Positions 51,222 to 60,046 of a stretch of 64,000 bases of DNA are shown here, one piece after another. Origin of the DNA: an uncultured Neglectibacter sp. GTDB lineage: Bacteria > Bacillota > Clostridia > Oscillospirales > Acutalibacteraceae. The stretch lies in NCBI GenBank assembly GCA_946554335.1, contig CAMNSA010000001.1:124001-188000 (forward strand), given 5' to 3'. A program made the translations under genes and the position numbers. The notes beneath the pieces were generated by a model. That model was not told the origin of the DNA and did no database searches. It was given only the letters and a program-made list of their open reading frames with translations. The first letter of the stretch is position 1, and each line of letters starts with the position of its first letter.

Positions 51222-51222
51222 T

Positions 51223-52068
51223 ATGGGAATTTCCGTAGAACAGGTGGCAAAGCGCTTTCACACAGTGCAGGCGCTCAAAGGCATTTCGTTTCATTTGGAG
51301 AAGCAGAAGATCTACGGCCTTTTAGGGCGGAACGGGGCGGGAAAATCCACTCTGCTGAATGTGATGACCACCCGCATTTTTCCGGAGCTGGGAAAGGTTT
51401 TGATCGACGAAAAGGATCCTTTTACCCAGGAGGAGGCCCTCTCCCAGGTATTTTTGGCGGGAGAACAGAACTGTTATCCCGAGGGGATGCGGGTCCGGGA
51501 GGCCTTTCGCTGGAGCAAGGTGTTTTTCCCCGGCTTTGACGCCGATTACGCGAAGCGTCTTGGAGAGAGCTTCGGGCTTCCGGAAAAGACCAAGATCCGT
51601 AGCCTTTCCACCGGCTATGCCTCCATTTTTAAGCTGGTGACGGCGCTGTCTGTGAATACGCCTTATGTGCTGCTGGATGAACCCGTCCTGGGGCTGGACG
51701 CCAACCATAGAGAGCTGTTTTACCGGCTCCTGCTGGAAAAATACGCCCAGCATCCCTTTACCGTGGTGATTTCCACGCACCTCATTGAAGAGATCGCCTC
51801 TCTGCTGGAGGAGGTACTGATTCTGAAAGAGGGAAAGCTGCTTTGTCAGGAGCCAGTAGAAGAGCTCCTTTCCCGGGGATATACCGTTTCGGGAAACACC
51901 TGTCTGGTGGAGCAATATGTACAGGGCAGGCAGGTGTTGGGGACAGATCAGATCGGCGGCCTGTGCTCCGCCTATGTGCTGGGCGCTGTGGACCCGGAGA
52001 GTCTGCCGGAGGGGCTGGAGCTTTCCCGGCTCGATCTGCAAAAGCTGTTTATTCAGATGACCTCATAA
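51223..52068 (+). CDS. ABC transporter ATP-binding protein
   Basis: This 281-residue ATPase with AAGGAAGG before the ATG. Walker A is GRNGAGKST (35-43), the signature LSTGYAS lies near 129, and Walker B LLDEPVLGLD near 150, with the H-loop STHLIEE near 185. The signature is LSTGY rather than LSGGQ, as in YtrB-type exporters. It drives export through the membrane protein encoded next and is controlled by the upstream GntR. Confidence 0.85.
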   Translation: MGISVEQVAKRFHTVQALKGISFHLEKQKIYGLLGRNGAGKSTLLNVMTTRIFPELGKVLIDEKDPFTQEEALSQVFLAGEQNCYPEGMRVREAFRWSKVFFPGFDADYAKRLGESFGLPEKTKIRSLSTGYASIFKLVTALSVNTPYVLLDEPVLGLDANHRELFYRLLLEKYAQHPFTVVISTHLIEEIASLLEEVLILKEGKLLCQEPVEELLSRGYTVSGNTCLVEQYVQGRQVLGTDQIGGLCSAYVLGAVDPESLPEGLELSRLDLQKLFIQMTS

Positions 52069-52121
52069 AATGGGAGGCTTCTCTTTGATGCATAAACCAA
52101 AGGAACAGGAGAGTGGTTTTT

Positions 52122-52889
52122 ATGAAATGGTATCCTTCATTCCGGTTTCAGCTGGATGATTATAAAAAAGGCGTTTTCGTGTATTATGTTGTCATCATCG
52201 CCGTTACCCTCTTTTTTGGGGGGCTGTCCTTTGTACTGTCCATGCCTGAGGGGGCAGTCACGATCATTTCCGGGATTTCCGCTATCACAGGAATTTTCCT
52301 CTTTGTGGCCGGGCTTTGCTCCTTTAAAGAGACTTTTTTGATGGGACTCCAAAACGGCGTTGGAAGAAAAAGCAGCTTTTGGGCGCGCCAGGCGGCGATG
52401 GGTGTAATCTGTGCGGTGCTTGCCGTTATGGATGAGGCCCTTACCCTGCTCTTTTTTGCCTTGGGGTATACAAGCGGAAGGTGGCGGGCAAGGTCCCTTT
52501 TTGAAGAGCTCAATGCAATGAGCTGGAAGATGGAGCTGAGCCTTGGGGGAAATATCCTCCTTTCCATTCTGTTCAGCTACCTGCTGTTCCTGGCTCTTTC
52601 CGCGCTGGGATATTTCATTACCCTGCTGTTTTACCGGCTTCCGGTGGTGGGGAAGGTGCTGGTGGGGGCAGGGGTGCCTCTGAGCATTTCCATATTGCCG
52701 CCTCTGCTGAAGATGGCGGACACGGCCTTCTTCCATGAGGCGGGCAGAAGGGCCCTGTACCCTGCGGCGGAGGCCTTTGGGAAAATGGCCTTCGGCGCTG
52801 CCCCTCAGACGATGGCTTTCTGCCTGGTGCTGGCGGCTTTGTTCAGCCTCTTTTCCTGGCTTTTGCTGCGCCGGGCCCCGGTAAAATAG
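52122..52889 (+). CDS. ABC transporter membrane protein
   Basis: This 255-residue protein with AGGAGAG before the ATG at 52122. About six membrane helices are visible (about 20-45, 52-75, 95-115, 148-178, 185-205, 230-250) and no signal peptide. Placement as the third gene after GntR and ATPase matches YtrA-YtrB-membrane operons. No clear sequence motif beyond that. A terminator follows 20 bases after the stop. Confidence 0.65.
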   Translation: MKWYPSFRFQLDDYKKGVFVYYVVIIAVTLFFGGLSFVLSMPEGAVTIISGISAITGIFLFVAGLCSFKETFLMGLQNGVGRKSSFWARQAAMGVICAVLAVMDEALTLLFFALGYTSGRWRARSLFEELNAMSWKMELSLGGNILLSILFSYLLFLALSALGYFITLLFYRLPVVGKVLVGAGVPLSISILPPLLKMADTAFFHEAGRRALYPAAEAFGKMAFGAAPQTMAFCLVLAALFSLFSWLLLRRAPVK

Positions 52890-52908
52890 AGCTTCTTAGA
52901 GAAGTCAG

Positions 52909-52952
52909 GTCCCTCCCGGTTCCGAAATGGCGGAACGGGAGGGACTGTTTTT
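52909..52952 (+). terminator. Intrinsic terminator
   Basis: GTCCCTCCCGGTTCCG pairs with CGGAACGGGAGGGAC around AAATGG, then a T run. It ends the GntR-ABC operon. Confidence 0.85.
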
Positions 52953-53023
52953 TTATGAGAATGTAAAGAAAATTCATGATTCTTTCACAGAAATTTCTCC
53001 GGGAAATTCAGAATATGTCACAA

Positions 53024-53052
53024 AGGTTTTCCCTGCGTTTTTATGTTATAAT
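53024..53052 (+). promoter_or_regulatory. Promoter of MATE transporter 4
   Basis: A perfect TATAAT at 53047-53052 with a poor -35 (AGGTTT) 17 bases upstream. Confidence 0.5.
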
Positions 53053-53109
53053 CTAAGGGTATATTTTAGTAAACGGAAATGGTTTCGTTTTGGAGAGGAA
53101 GTAAAAATT

Positions 53110-54519
53110 ATGGCAGGAAAGCTTTCTGCGTTTTTTGGTGCGCAGGACATGACACAGGGCAGCCCCGGTCGAAACCTGGTGCTGTTTTCTCTTCCGCTGC
53201 TGCTGGGAAATTTAGCGCAGCAGCTTTACAGCACAGTGGACTCCATCGTGGTGGGAAGAAACGTAGGCGTTGCAGGTTTGGCCGCTATCGGCGCCAGTAT
53301 GCCTGTCTTAAATCTCTTGTTGGTGCTTTTTATGGGCATCTCCGTGGGAGCCAGTATCATGGTCTCTCAGCTTTTCGGTGCGAGAGAGACAGAGAAGCTG
53401 TCCCACACAGTGGGAACCGCGGTCACGGCCACGCTGGTAGCCTGCCTTATTATTATGACGGCAGGTCCGCTGTTGGCTCCCTGGCTTTTAGAGCTTTTGG
53501 ATACGCCCTCCAATGTGTATCAGATGGCCTGCGATTACCTGACGATCCTCTTTATCGGGGTGCTTGGCTCTGCCTACTACAATATTATTTCCGGAATTCT
53601 GAGAGGACTGGGGGATTCCATCATGCCCCTTGTTTTCCTTGTGGTGGCCTGCGGGCTGAATACGGGGCTTGATATTCTCTTTGTGAAATATTTTAACTGG
53701 GGGGTGCCCGGAGCCGCCTGGGCCACCATTATTTCCCAGGCAATTTCCGGAGCGCTGTGTTTGATCAAGCTTTTTTCCATGCGGGGAGTGCTTCATGTAA
53801 AGCTGAAGACTCTGTGGCCGAAAAAGGCACTTTTGGGCCAGCTGATCCGGCTGGGTCTGCCCAGCGGCCTGACTCAGGCTATTTTTTCCCTGGCCATGAT
53901 TGTAGTACAGGCGTTGACCAACAGCTTCGGCGATCTGGTGATGGCAGCCAATACGGCGGTGATGCGCGTAGACGGCTTTGCCATGATGCCCAACTTCACC
54001 TTCGGTACGGCCATGACCACCTTTGTAGGCCAGAATATCGGGGCAGGGAGAATGGACCGAGTGGGAAAGGGGGTAAGATCCGGCTTGAAGCTGAGCCTTT
54101 CCGTCTCGGTGGTGCTGGTAGGCCTGATCCTGCTGTTCGGCCGCACAATGCTGGGATTTTTCATTGACGATGTCCCTCAGGTGATTGAGCTGGGACAAAG
54201 GATGATGTTTACGCTGGCCTTAGGATATGTGGCCATGGCTGTCACACAGGTCCTTTCCGGCACGATGCGGGGCGCGGGAGATACCGTGACCCCCATGTGG
54301 ATCTCCATCATCACCACGGTGATCATTCGTGTTCCGGTGGCCTATGGGCTGGAGTACCTCACCCGTCCGGCCGGAGGAGTCATGGGCTCCGGCGAGCCGG
54401 ATTGCCTGTTTTTCTCCCTGCTGATCTCCTGGGTGCTGGGCGCGGTCATTACCTCGGTGGCCTACAGGATGGGCAGATGGAAGAAAAAGTCCATCATCAA
54501 AGAGGAAGAAGGCCAGTGA
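53110..54519 (+). CDS. MATE-family efflux transporter 4
   Basis: This 469-residue protein starting at MAGKLSAFF with GGAGAGGAAG upstream; an in-frame earlier start is beyond the promoter. Family features are the DMTQGSPGRNLVLFSLPLLL opening, VDSIVVGRNVG, about twelve helices and FVGQNIGAG in the second half. The C-terminal basic tail is RMGRWKKKS. It stands alone between two terminators with its own promoter. Exported substrate unknown. Confidence 0.85.
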   Translation: MAGKLSAFFGAQDMTQGSPGRNLVLFSLPLLLGNLAQQLYSTVDSIVVGRNVGVAGLAAIGASMPVLNLLLVLFMGISVGASIMVSQLFGARETEKLSHTVGTAVTATLVACLIIMTAGPLLAPWLLELLDTPSNVYQMACDYLTILFIGVLGSAYYNIISGILRGLGDSIMPLVFLVVACGLNTGLDILFVKYFNWGVPGAAWATIISQAISGALCLIKLFSMRGVLHVKLKTLWPKKALLGQLIRLGLPSGLTQAIFSLAMIVVQALTNSFGDLVMAANTAVMRVDGFAMMPNFTFGTAMTTFVGQNIGAGRMDRVGKGVRSGLKLSLSVSVVLVGLILLFGRTMLGFFIDDVPQVIELGQRMMFTLALGYVAMAVTQVLSGTMRGAGDTVTPMWISIITTVIIRVPVAYGLEYLTRPAGGVMGSGEPDCLFFSLLISWVLGAVITSVAYRMGRWKKKSIIKEEEGQ

Positions 54520-54582
54520 GAACCTGAGGATAAGAAGGCTGGAAGGTTCGTATTGCACAGGGAAGCCGCTTAATTGAATAGA

Positions 54583-54625
54583 AGCGCCTGCCGCGAAATG
54601 ATCCGTTTGCGGCAGGCGCTTTTTG
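54583..54625 (+). terminator. Intrinsic terminator
   Basis: AGCGCCTGCCGC pairs with GCGGCAGGCGCT, then TTTTTG. The 54626-55108 region beyond it contains no gene I can support. Confidence 0.85.
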
Positions 54626-54976
54626 TATCCCGAAAACCAATCGCCGGGCGAGTGGTTCGGAGGAAGGCGGAAGACGATGAAATGGACGGAAAAACTCCCT
54701 TTGCTTATAATAGAAGTGCAGTCTGCCAACTGTAGCCAAGCATATGGTCAAAGCGGTTTGCGCCCTCATGTGCTGCGCCGCAAATCTTTGCGCTATGCTG
54801 GTGTGAAGCCGAAGAGGATTTTAGGTGTTCCTCTATTCAAATGACAGCAAACCTCTGTACTTACCTCGAGGAACAGGATATGTCCGCAGATTTGGATCAT
54901 CTCCAAAGGACCGAAAATCCAGAAGTAGCCCAAAAGTAGTCGAAGCTTAAAACTCCCGGGTGTTACCGTAGAAGGG

Positions 54977-55005
54977 GGTTCTACCACAAAAATGATATTT
55001 CTGGC
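54977..55005. repeat. Direct repeat flanking the DUF3795 gene, left copy
   Basis: GGTTCTACCACAAAAATGAT with a TATTTC continuation matches 55755-55783 at about 25 of 29 positions. Confidence 0.55.
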
Positions 55006-55108
55006 GCGGGCCACACGGGAAAAGCATAGAAAAAATCTGCGGACGCGACTTGCTGAGCCCTCTTCGCAGGCCTGTCAAGGGCAGAGACGATAGATATCAC
55101 ATACCATA

Positions 55109-55651
55109 TTATTTTTTCTTCATCAGTTTCAGTTCTATCTTTCTCTTGGCGGCAAGCTTTTGGAGTATTTCCACCACAAACAAGCACTGTTCTTTCAGCG
55201 GCAGTGCGGGCAATTTGTCATCGGTGCGTATCTGCTCCATCGCTTCTCTCAGTTCTGAAAGCTCTAATAAATTGACCGCCGTGCAAAAGAAGTTTTTTCT
55301 GCGCCCGTCATTAAAGTGAGAAAGCAGGTGGGAAAGGATCTGCATTTTTTCCTGCTGCTCAACATTATACTGCTCGATGCCGATACTTTGCGCCCTTTTG
55401 AAATCCATTTTTCGACGCCTGTGCGTGATGAAAGAGTCGTAGTCATCTATGTGTTGATATTTTTCACACGGATATTGCTCGCACGCATAGCAATACTCCA
55501 CTCCTCCATGTTCCAGACTGCATCTCGCAATCTTGCAGGATTGATTCCCGTTCCCGCAGCCACCGCAGTGATTTCCCAATCGCATGGGGCACAACCCGCA
55601 ATTCAATCCGCAAAGAGAAAATAGTGGGTTATTTCGCTGGAATCCTTTCAC
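55109..55651 (-). CDS. DUF3795 cysteine-rich protein
   Basis: This 180-residue protein. Cysteines are arranged as CGLNCGLCP, CGGCG, CKIARC, then CYACEQYPCEKY (residues about 14-52), typical of DUF3795 and probably metal-binding. The rest is helical and lysine-rich, ending in LKLMKKK. I chose the GTG at 55651 because a TATAAT -10 sits just upstream, inside any longer frame, and AGGTGAT precedes the GTG. Function unknown. It is flanked by a direct repeat and is A/T-rich. Confidence 0.7.
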   Translation of the reverse strand: MKGFQRNNPLFSLCGLNCGLCPMRLGNHCGGCGNGNQSCKIARCSLEHGGVEYCYACEQYPCEKYQHIDDYDSFITHRRRKMDFKRAQSIGIEQYNVEQQEKMQILSHLLSHFNDGRRKNFFCTAVNLLELSELREAMEQIRTDDKLPALPLKEQCLFVVEILQKLAAKRKIELKLMKKK

Positions 55652-55669
55652 TCGATCACCTCTGCGGAT

Positions 55670-55698
55670 ATTATAGCAGGAGATCAATCTGACGGCAA
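55670..55698 (-). promoter_or_regulatory. Promoter of the DUF3795 gene
   Basis: Minus strand TTGCCG, 17 bases, TATAAT. It decides the start codon of the gene it serves. Confidence 0.65.
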
Positions 55699-55754
55699 AC
55701 TGAATCTAAAAGGCTGACAGGGCAACCTCTTGACATCCTGCCAGCTTATCTTGT

Positions 55755-55783
55755 GGTTCTACTACAAAAAAGATATTTCCTGC
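55755..55783. repeat. Direct repeat flanking the DUF3795 gene, right copy
   Basis: GGTTCTACTACAAAAAAGAT with a TATTTC continuation; partner of 54977-55005. The A/T-rich stretch 55784-56150 beyond it holds no gene I can support. Confidence 0.55.
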
Positions 55784-56156
55784 CTCCTTTAGATAAAAAG
55801 TCTAGTATTCATGTGGATTTTAGGATTCACAGAACTATGTGATGCAAAAAAGATGTCATGGTTCAGCTTGTGAATTTACTCATTCCTTTTTTCTGAGAAA
55901 TGTTCGATTTTTGCATGGTTAATCACTTCCGAGCATAGTTACAGGTTTTCGTCTACTCTGTAAAAAGATTATAGATCGTCATCTGACTCTCCTCTTGCAT
56001 TTCTAAATCTATCTTATTATCATCTCCTTTAAACAAAAATAGCAGCAGCCTTCTCAAGAGAGGACTCCTGCTGTTTTTGTTTTACCACCTTATTCATCTG
56101 TAAAATATAGGACCATCGCAGGTATTCTTTAAATCCCGCGCCGCAATAAACAAAGA

Positions 56157-56190
56157 AAAGCCCTCTGAAATCGTTGGTTTCAGAGGGCTT
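56157..56190 (-). terminator. Terminator after tRNA-Pro
   Basis: Minus strand AGCCCTCTGAAA pairs with TTTCAGAGGGCT, then TTTCTTT. It begins right behind the tRNA CCA end. Confidence 0.85.
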
Positions 56191-56191
56191 T

Positions 56192-56267
56192 TGGTCCGGG
56201 TGACACGACTCGAACGTGCGACCTCTTGCTCCCAAAGCAAGCGCGCTACCAACTGCGCAACACCCGG
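56192..56267 (-). tRNA. tRNA-Pro (anticodon UGG)
   Basis: A 76-base cloverleaf including an encoded CCA. The acceptor pairs CCGGGTG/CACCCGG, the anticodon stem is CTTGC/GCAAG, the loop TTTGGGA gives anticodon TGG (56232-56234), and the T-loop is TTCGAGT. Discriminator A. It is followed by its own terminator. I see no integrase or att-like duplication beside it. Confidence 0.95.
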
Positions 56268-56316
56268 ATGATCCAATTTATTATAGCGCATTTTCTTTTC
56301 CGGTGTCAACTTCCAT

Positions 56317-57516
56317 TTACGGTTGGTAAAGCTTCGCAAGGCCGCCTTCGCTGGTTTCCCGGTACTTGCTGAAAAGATCGCGGCCGGTTTCATACATAGT
56401 TTTGACCACCAGGTCAAAGGAGATCTTTCTGGTGTAGGTCAGAAAATTTGCCAGGCTCAAAGCGTTGATGGCCCGCATGGCGGCCACGGCGTTTCGCTCG
56501 ATGCAGGGGATCTGCACCAGCCCGCCGATGGGGTCGCAGGTGAGGCCCAGATGGTGCTCCATCGCCACCTCCGCGGCGTATTCGATCTGATCCAGATCCA
56601 TGGAGAACAGCTCCCCCAAGCCCGCCGCAGCCATGGAGCAGGCGCTGCCAATCTCCGCCTGACAGCCGCACTCGGCTCCGCTGATGGAGGCGTTGGTTTT
56701 GATCAGGTTCCCGATCACCCCCGCCGCGGCCAGCGCGTGAGCGATCTCCAGATCGGTAAAGCCGTTTTGCTCCTGCTTGTAGGCCATCACGGCGGGCAGT
56801 ACGCCGCAGGCTCCGCAGGTGGGGGCGGTGACGATGACGCCGCCTGAGGCGTTTTCTTCTCCCACTGCGAAGGCGTAAGCGCATACGATGCGGTTTTCCC
56901 TGGTTTCGGCGCTTTCATCGATATGGCGCTGCCGGAAGAGGAATTTCGCCTTGCGCTGGACATTGAGTCCGCCCCGAAGGGTGCCCTCAGCCAGCAGACC
57001 GGAGGAAATGGCGGCGCGCATCTGTCTCCACACGTTCAAAAGATAATCCCAAATCTCGCTGCCCTCATTTTCCTCGACAAATTCCCACAGGCGCAGCCCT
57101 TTTTCCTCACAGTAGGTCTTGATTTCGGAAAAAGAGTGAAAGGGATAGACATCCTGCGGGACAGAGGAGGGCTGACCCTCCACCTCGATCTTCCCTCCTC
57201 CCACGCTGTAAACTCTGGAAGAACCCAGAAGCTTTCCGTCCTGAAATGCCTCCAGATCCAGGGTGTTTGGATGATGAAGATTTTGTTCCTCGGTATTGAA
57301 AATCACGGTACAGGGCAGGGGAGAAAGGGCGTCTTTGACAGCGGTATCGGTCAAGTGTCCACGGCCGGTTTTAGCCAGAGAGCCGTAAAGAATGGCTTGA
57401 AAGCTGTCGGCCTGAGGATAGGTACGGCGAAAATCCGCGGCGGCCCGGGAGGGCCCCATTGTGTGAGAGCTGGAGGGCCCCCGGCCGATTCGGTAAAGCT
57501 CTTTTAAGGATTCCAT
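56317..57516 (-). CDS. sdaA: L-serine ammonia-lyase, single-chain iron-sulphur type
   Basis: This 399-residue enzyme. The beta domain comes first (about 1-130), starting RIGRGPSSSHTMGPSRAA, then the alpha domain. Likely 4Fe-4S ligand cysteines lie in APTCGACG, AECGCQAEIGSAC and LTCDPIGGLVQIPC. It converts L-serine to pyruvate and ammonia in the cytoplasm. The single-chain fusion is shorter than E. coli-type enzymes (about 450) but plausible for Clostridia relatives. Possibly transcribed alone. The tRNA-Pro gene lies downstream on the same strand. Confidence 0.85.
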   Translation of the reverse strand: MESLKELYRIGRGPSSSHTMGPSRAAADFRRTYPQADSFQAILYGSLAKTGRGHLTDTAVKDALSPLPCTVIFNTEEQNLHHPNTLDLEAFQDGKLLGSSRVYSVGGGKIEVEGQPSSVPQDVYPFHSFSEIKTYCEEKGLRLWEFVEENEGSEIWDYLLNVWRQMRAAISSGLLAEGTLRGGLNVQRKAKFLFRQRHIDESAETRENRIVCAYAFAVGEENASGGVIVTAPTCGACGVLPAVMAYKQEQNGFTDLEIAHALAAAGVIGNLIKTNASISGAECGCQAEIGSACSMAAAGLGELFSMDLDQIEYAAEVAMEHHLGLTCDPIGGLVQIPCIERNAVAAMRAINALSLANFLTYTRKISFDLVVKTMYETGRDLFSKYRETSEGGLAKLYQP

Positions 57517-57675
57517 AGCGCCAGATCTCCTGTAAACGGGAAAACCCCGGTAATCACGAAAAACTCAATGTTATTCTGCCACGGAAGAGGGAAAAATCAA
57601 GGAGGGGCAGAAGACCTCCCGGAAATCGGTCATGTCAAAAGAGCAAGACTTCTCCCGAGGGAAAAATAAATTAAT

Positions 57676-57715
57676 ATGGGGGACTGCTGCAAGAGGCACA
57701 GCAGTCCCTTTTCCT
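57676..57715. terminator. Possible terminator between PHP and serine lyase genes
   Basis: GGGACTGCTG pairs with CAGCAGTCCC around AAGAGGCA. T's follow on the plus strand and a weak A/T run on the minus strand. It probably ends the PHP transcript. Confidence 0.45.
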
Positions 57716-57737
57716 CGGTGTTATTCCGTTTCAGATC

Positions 57738-58454
57738 TCAGACCAGCTCGCCGTTGACGATGACCCGGTAATCTCCGCTTCGAAGCAGCTTCACCAGCTC
57801 CTCCCCGGTGGAAATTCGCGTTTTGGAGGCAATGCCGGCCAGGCCGATGCCGCGGCTGTAGGACTCGTGCACGTCTCCGCCTGAGGTGGGAAGAAGATGG
57901 TATTTTTCCGCGAAGCGGGCCGCCTCCTCATTTTCATCGTCCCGGTTAAAGGCGTTGAAAATTTCTGCGCCATCCAGGTATTCCGGCTGGGGGCCTACCT
58001 CGGGATCGATATAGGGAGCGTGGCGGAAGGGGTGGGCCATGGAGAGGAATCCTCCCGCCTCATGCACCAGGGCGGAATAGTCCTTTAAAGAAAGCTGCTC
58101 GATATCCGGATGGGCAAGAAGGAACTCCAAAGAGATGCCATAGGTCAAAACCTCCTTGCCGTGGCCGTAGGAGTGCTCCAGCCCGAACAGTACGGAAAAG
58201 TCCTTTCCCTTGGCAAATTCCGCGGCCTCCAGATAGGCGTCGTAATAGGCCTGCATCTTTTCCTCCCAGGGAAGGCCTCGATCCACCGCTGTGTTTCCCT
58301 TTAGAAAATGGTCTGTCACCACGATTCCCGCATAGCCGCGCTCGAAATAGGCGCGGGCTATTTCCGTGGGGCTGCTCTTTGCGCAGGCGCTGCCTCTGTT
58401 ATTGTGGCAGTGCATTTCATATCGAAAGTCATATCCGGCGGTATCCCGTTTCAT
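57738..58454 (-). CDS. PHP-domain phosphoesterase
   Basis: This 238-residue protein. Metal-binding motifs are in order: EMHCHNN near residue 13, GIVVTDHF, GLEHSYG, SMAHPFRHAP and SGGDVHES. They fit PHP-type phosphoesterases such as YcdX or HisK-like enzymes acting on nucleotides or phosphate esters. No polymerase domain is attached. The start is followed by a normal length for the family. It stands alone between repeats and a terminator. Substrate not determinable. Confidence 0.75.
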   Translation of the reverse strand: MKRDTAGYDFRYEMHCHNNRGSACAKSSPTEIARAYFERGYAGIVVTDHFLKGNTAVDRGLPWEEKMQAYYDAYLEAAEFAKGKDFSVLFGLEHSYGHGKEVLTYGISLEFLLAHPDIEQLSLKDYSALVHEAGGFLSMAHPFRHAPYIDPEVGPQPEYLDGAEIFNAFNRDDENEEAARFAEKYHLLPTSGGDVHESYSRGIGLAGIASKTRISTGEELVKLLRSGDYRVIVNGELV

Positions 58455-58473
58455 AAAAAATCCTCCTTGCTTA

Positions 58474-58628
58474 GTTGTTAGGCTTTGGATATTAGTTGTT
58501 AGAAAGACCTTCCTCCGAAATTTTGCGTTTTGCGTACAGCAAATTGAGATTTTTCAAATCTCAAAGCAAAATTCGAGAAATCTTGAGCGAAAGACTGAGC
58601 GGTGTTCAGTCTTTCGTTCAAGATTTTG
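58474..58628. repeat. Repeat cluster between PHP and MATE genes
   Basis: Family 3 (TAGTTGTTAG...ATTAGTTGTTAG), an AAATTGAGATTTTTCAAATC inverted stretch like family 1, and TTGAGCGAAAGACTGAGCGG pairing with a TTCAGTCTTTCGTTCAAG arm. The MATE stop codon (58618-58620) lies inside the last hairpin arm. Confidence 0.7.
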
Positions 58629-60009
58629 TTCCTACCACATTTTTTGCCCAGATCCCGGAGCGGATCATGACGGTTCCAATGGCGGCCTTGATAAAGTCCG
58701 CGCACTGGACGAAAAAGTAGATCCACACCACAGAGAGCCCTGTAAAGGTGCACAGCGTATAGGCGATGGGCAGGCAGACCACCCAGGTGAACACACAGTC
58801 AAACAGAAAGGTGACCATGGTTTTTCCGCCGGAACGGATGGTAAAGTAGGTGCCGTGCACATAGGAGGTCAGGGGCAGGAAGGAGCCGGAGACCATGAGG
58901 AGATGGGTAGCCGTCTGCCGCACGGCGTCCTCCGTTTTGTAAATATGGGGAACAAAGGGGGAAGAGACCACGATCAGCCCGCCCATCACTAGATTCACCG
59001 CGAAGTTGAAGGCCAGCAGCTTTCGCACAGTGTCCTTGGCCCCTTCGATATCGTTTGCGCCCAGTAGCTGCCCGGAAAGGATCCCGATGGCATTTCCCAG
59101 GGCCATCATTACGATAGAAAACAGATTCCAGACGGTGCCGTTGATGTTGGTGGCGGCCACGGCGGTGAGACCGCGGGAGGCATAGCACATATTCACCATG
59201 GCACTCCCCACTGCCCAGAGCAGTTCATTGAGAAAGAGGGGCGTGCCGGTGATGGCGATCTTTTTCACCAGCGGCAGGGGAATCCGGAAGCTTCGGAAAG
59301 CTCCCTTGATGAACTGGAATTTTTCTTTTTTCAGGTAGGTATGTCCCACCAGGTACAGCATTTCCAGCCACCTGGCGATCACAGTGGCGAGGGCCGCGCC
59401 GGATACGCCCATTTTGGGGAACCCGAAGTGGCCGAAGATCAGCACATAGTTGAGGCACAGGTTTACCAGAATGGCGATGACGCTGGCCACCATGGGGGAA
59501 ACGGTCTCGCCCATGTCCCTTAAAGTGCTGGAAAAGCACTGCACCGCCACAAAGGGCAGAAGCCCCCACAGGATGATGGCAAGATAATCCTTGGCGTGGG
59601 CGAGGGTCTGAGCGATCTCTGCTGGGTCGCTTGCCTCCTCGTTGAGGTAAAGGCGCAGCAGCGGGTCTCCGAAAAGTAAAAATACCAGAAGCCCGATCAC
59701 AAGCACTCCCGCTCCAAACAAAATGCGGAAGCGGAAGGTGTCCCTCAGGCCCTTCTGATCTCCCTTTCCGAAGAACTGAGCGCCGAAAATAGAGGCGCCG
59801 GAAAGACCGCCGAAGATAGCCAGATTAAAAATAAATACTACCTGATTGACGATGGCCACCCCGGACATAGAAGCCGTGCCCAGACGCCCTACCATCACAT
59901 TGTCCAAAAGATTTACAAACTGGGTGATGCCCTGCTGCACGATCATGGGAATGATCAGGGTGATGACGGAAAGATAAAAGGCCTTGGTGCCGATGAATTT
60001 TTTGAACAT
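58618..60009 (-). CDS. MATE-family efflux transporter 5
   Basis: This 463-residue protein with about twelve membrane helices. Features are IPMIVQQGITQFVNLLDNVMVGRLG at the start (seen as MIVQQGITQF), GLSGASIFGAQFFGKGD, and ALGNAIGILSGQLLGAND in the second half. It belongs to a different branch from the other four (closer to NorM-like proteins with LLDNVMVG). Its 3' end sits in a repeat hairpin. It may be co-transcribed from the HAD gene 37 bases upstream. Confidence 0.85.
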   Translation of the reverse strand: MFKKFIGTKAFYLSVITLIIPMIVQQGITQFVNLLDNVMVGRLGTASMSGVAIVNQVVFIFNLAIFGGLSGASIFGAQFFGKGDQKGLRDTFRFRILFGAGVLVIGLLVFLLFGDPLLRLYLNEEASDPAEIAQTLAHAKDYLAIILWGLLPFVAVQCFSSTLRDMGETVSPMVASVIAILVNLCLNYVLIFGHFGFPKMGVSGAALATVIARWLEMLYLVGHTYLKKEKFQFIKGAFRSFRIPLPLVKKIAITGTPLFLNELLWAVGSAMVNMCYASRGLTAVAATNINGTVWNLFSIVMMALGNAIGILSGQLLGANDIEGAKDTVRKLLAFNFAVNLVMGGLIVVSSPFVPHIYKTEDAVRQTATHLLMVSGSFLPLTSYVHGTYFTIRSGGKTMVTFLFDCVFTWVVCLPIAYTLCTFTGLSVVWIYFFVQCADFIKAAIGTVMIRSGIWAKNVVGTKS

Positions 60010-60046
60010 AGAGATTCCTTTCCTGAAAGCAGTTTAGCGGATGAGA

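Noticed and set aside
54623..54844. Small plus-strand frame after MATE 4
   Set aside because: No ribosome site, starts inside a terminator, and no recognisable composition.
56192..56267. tRNA-Pro as a prophage attachment site
   Set aside because: No integrase is nearby and I see no duplicated tRNA 3' end; the phage block is 38 kb away.
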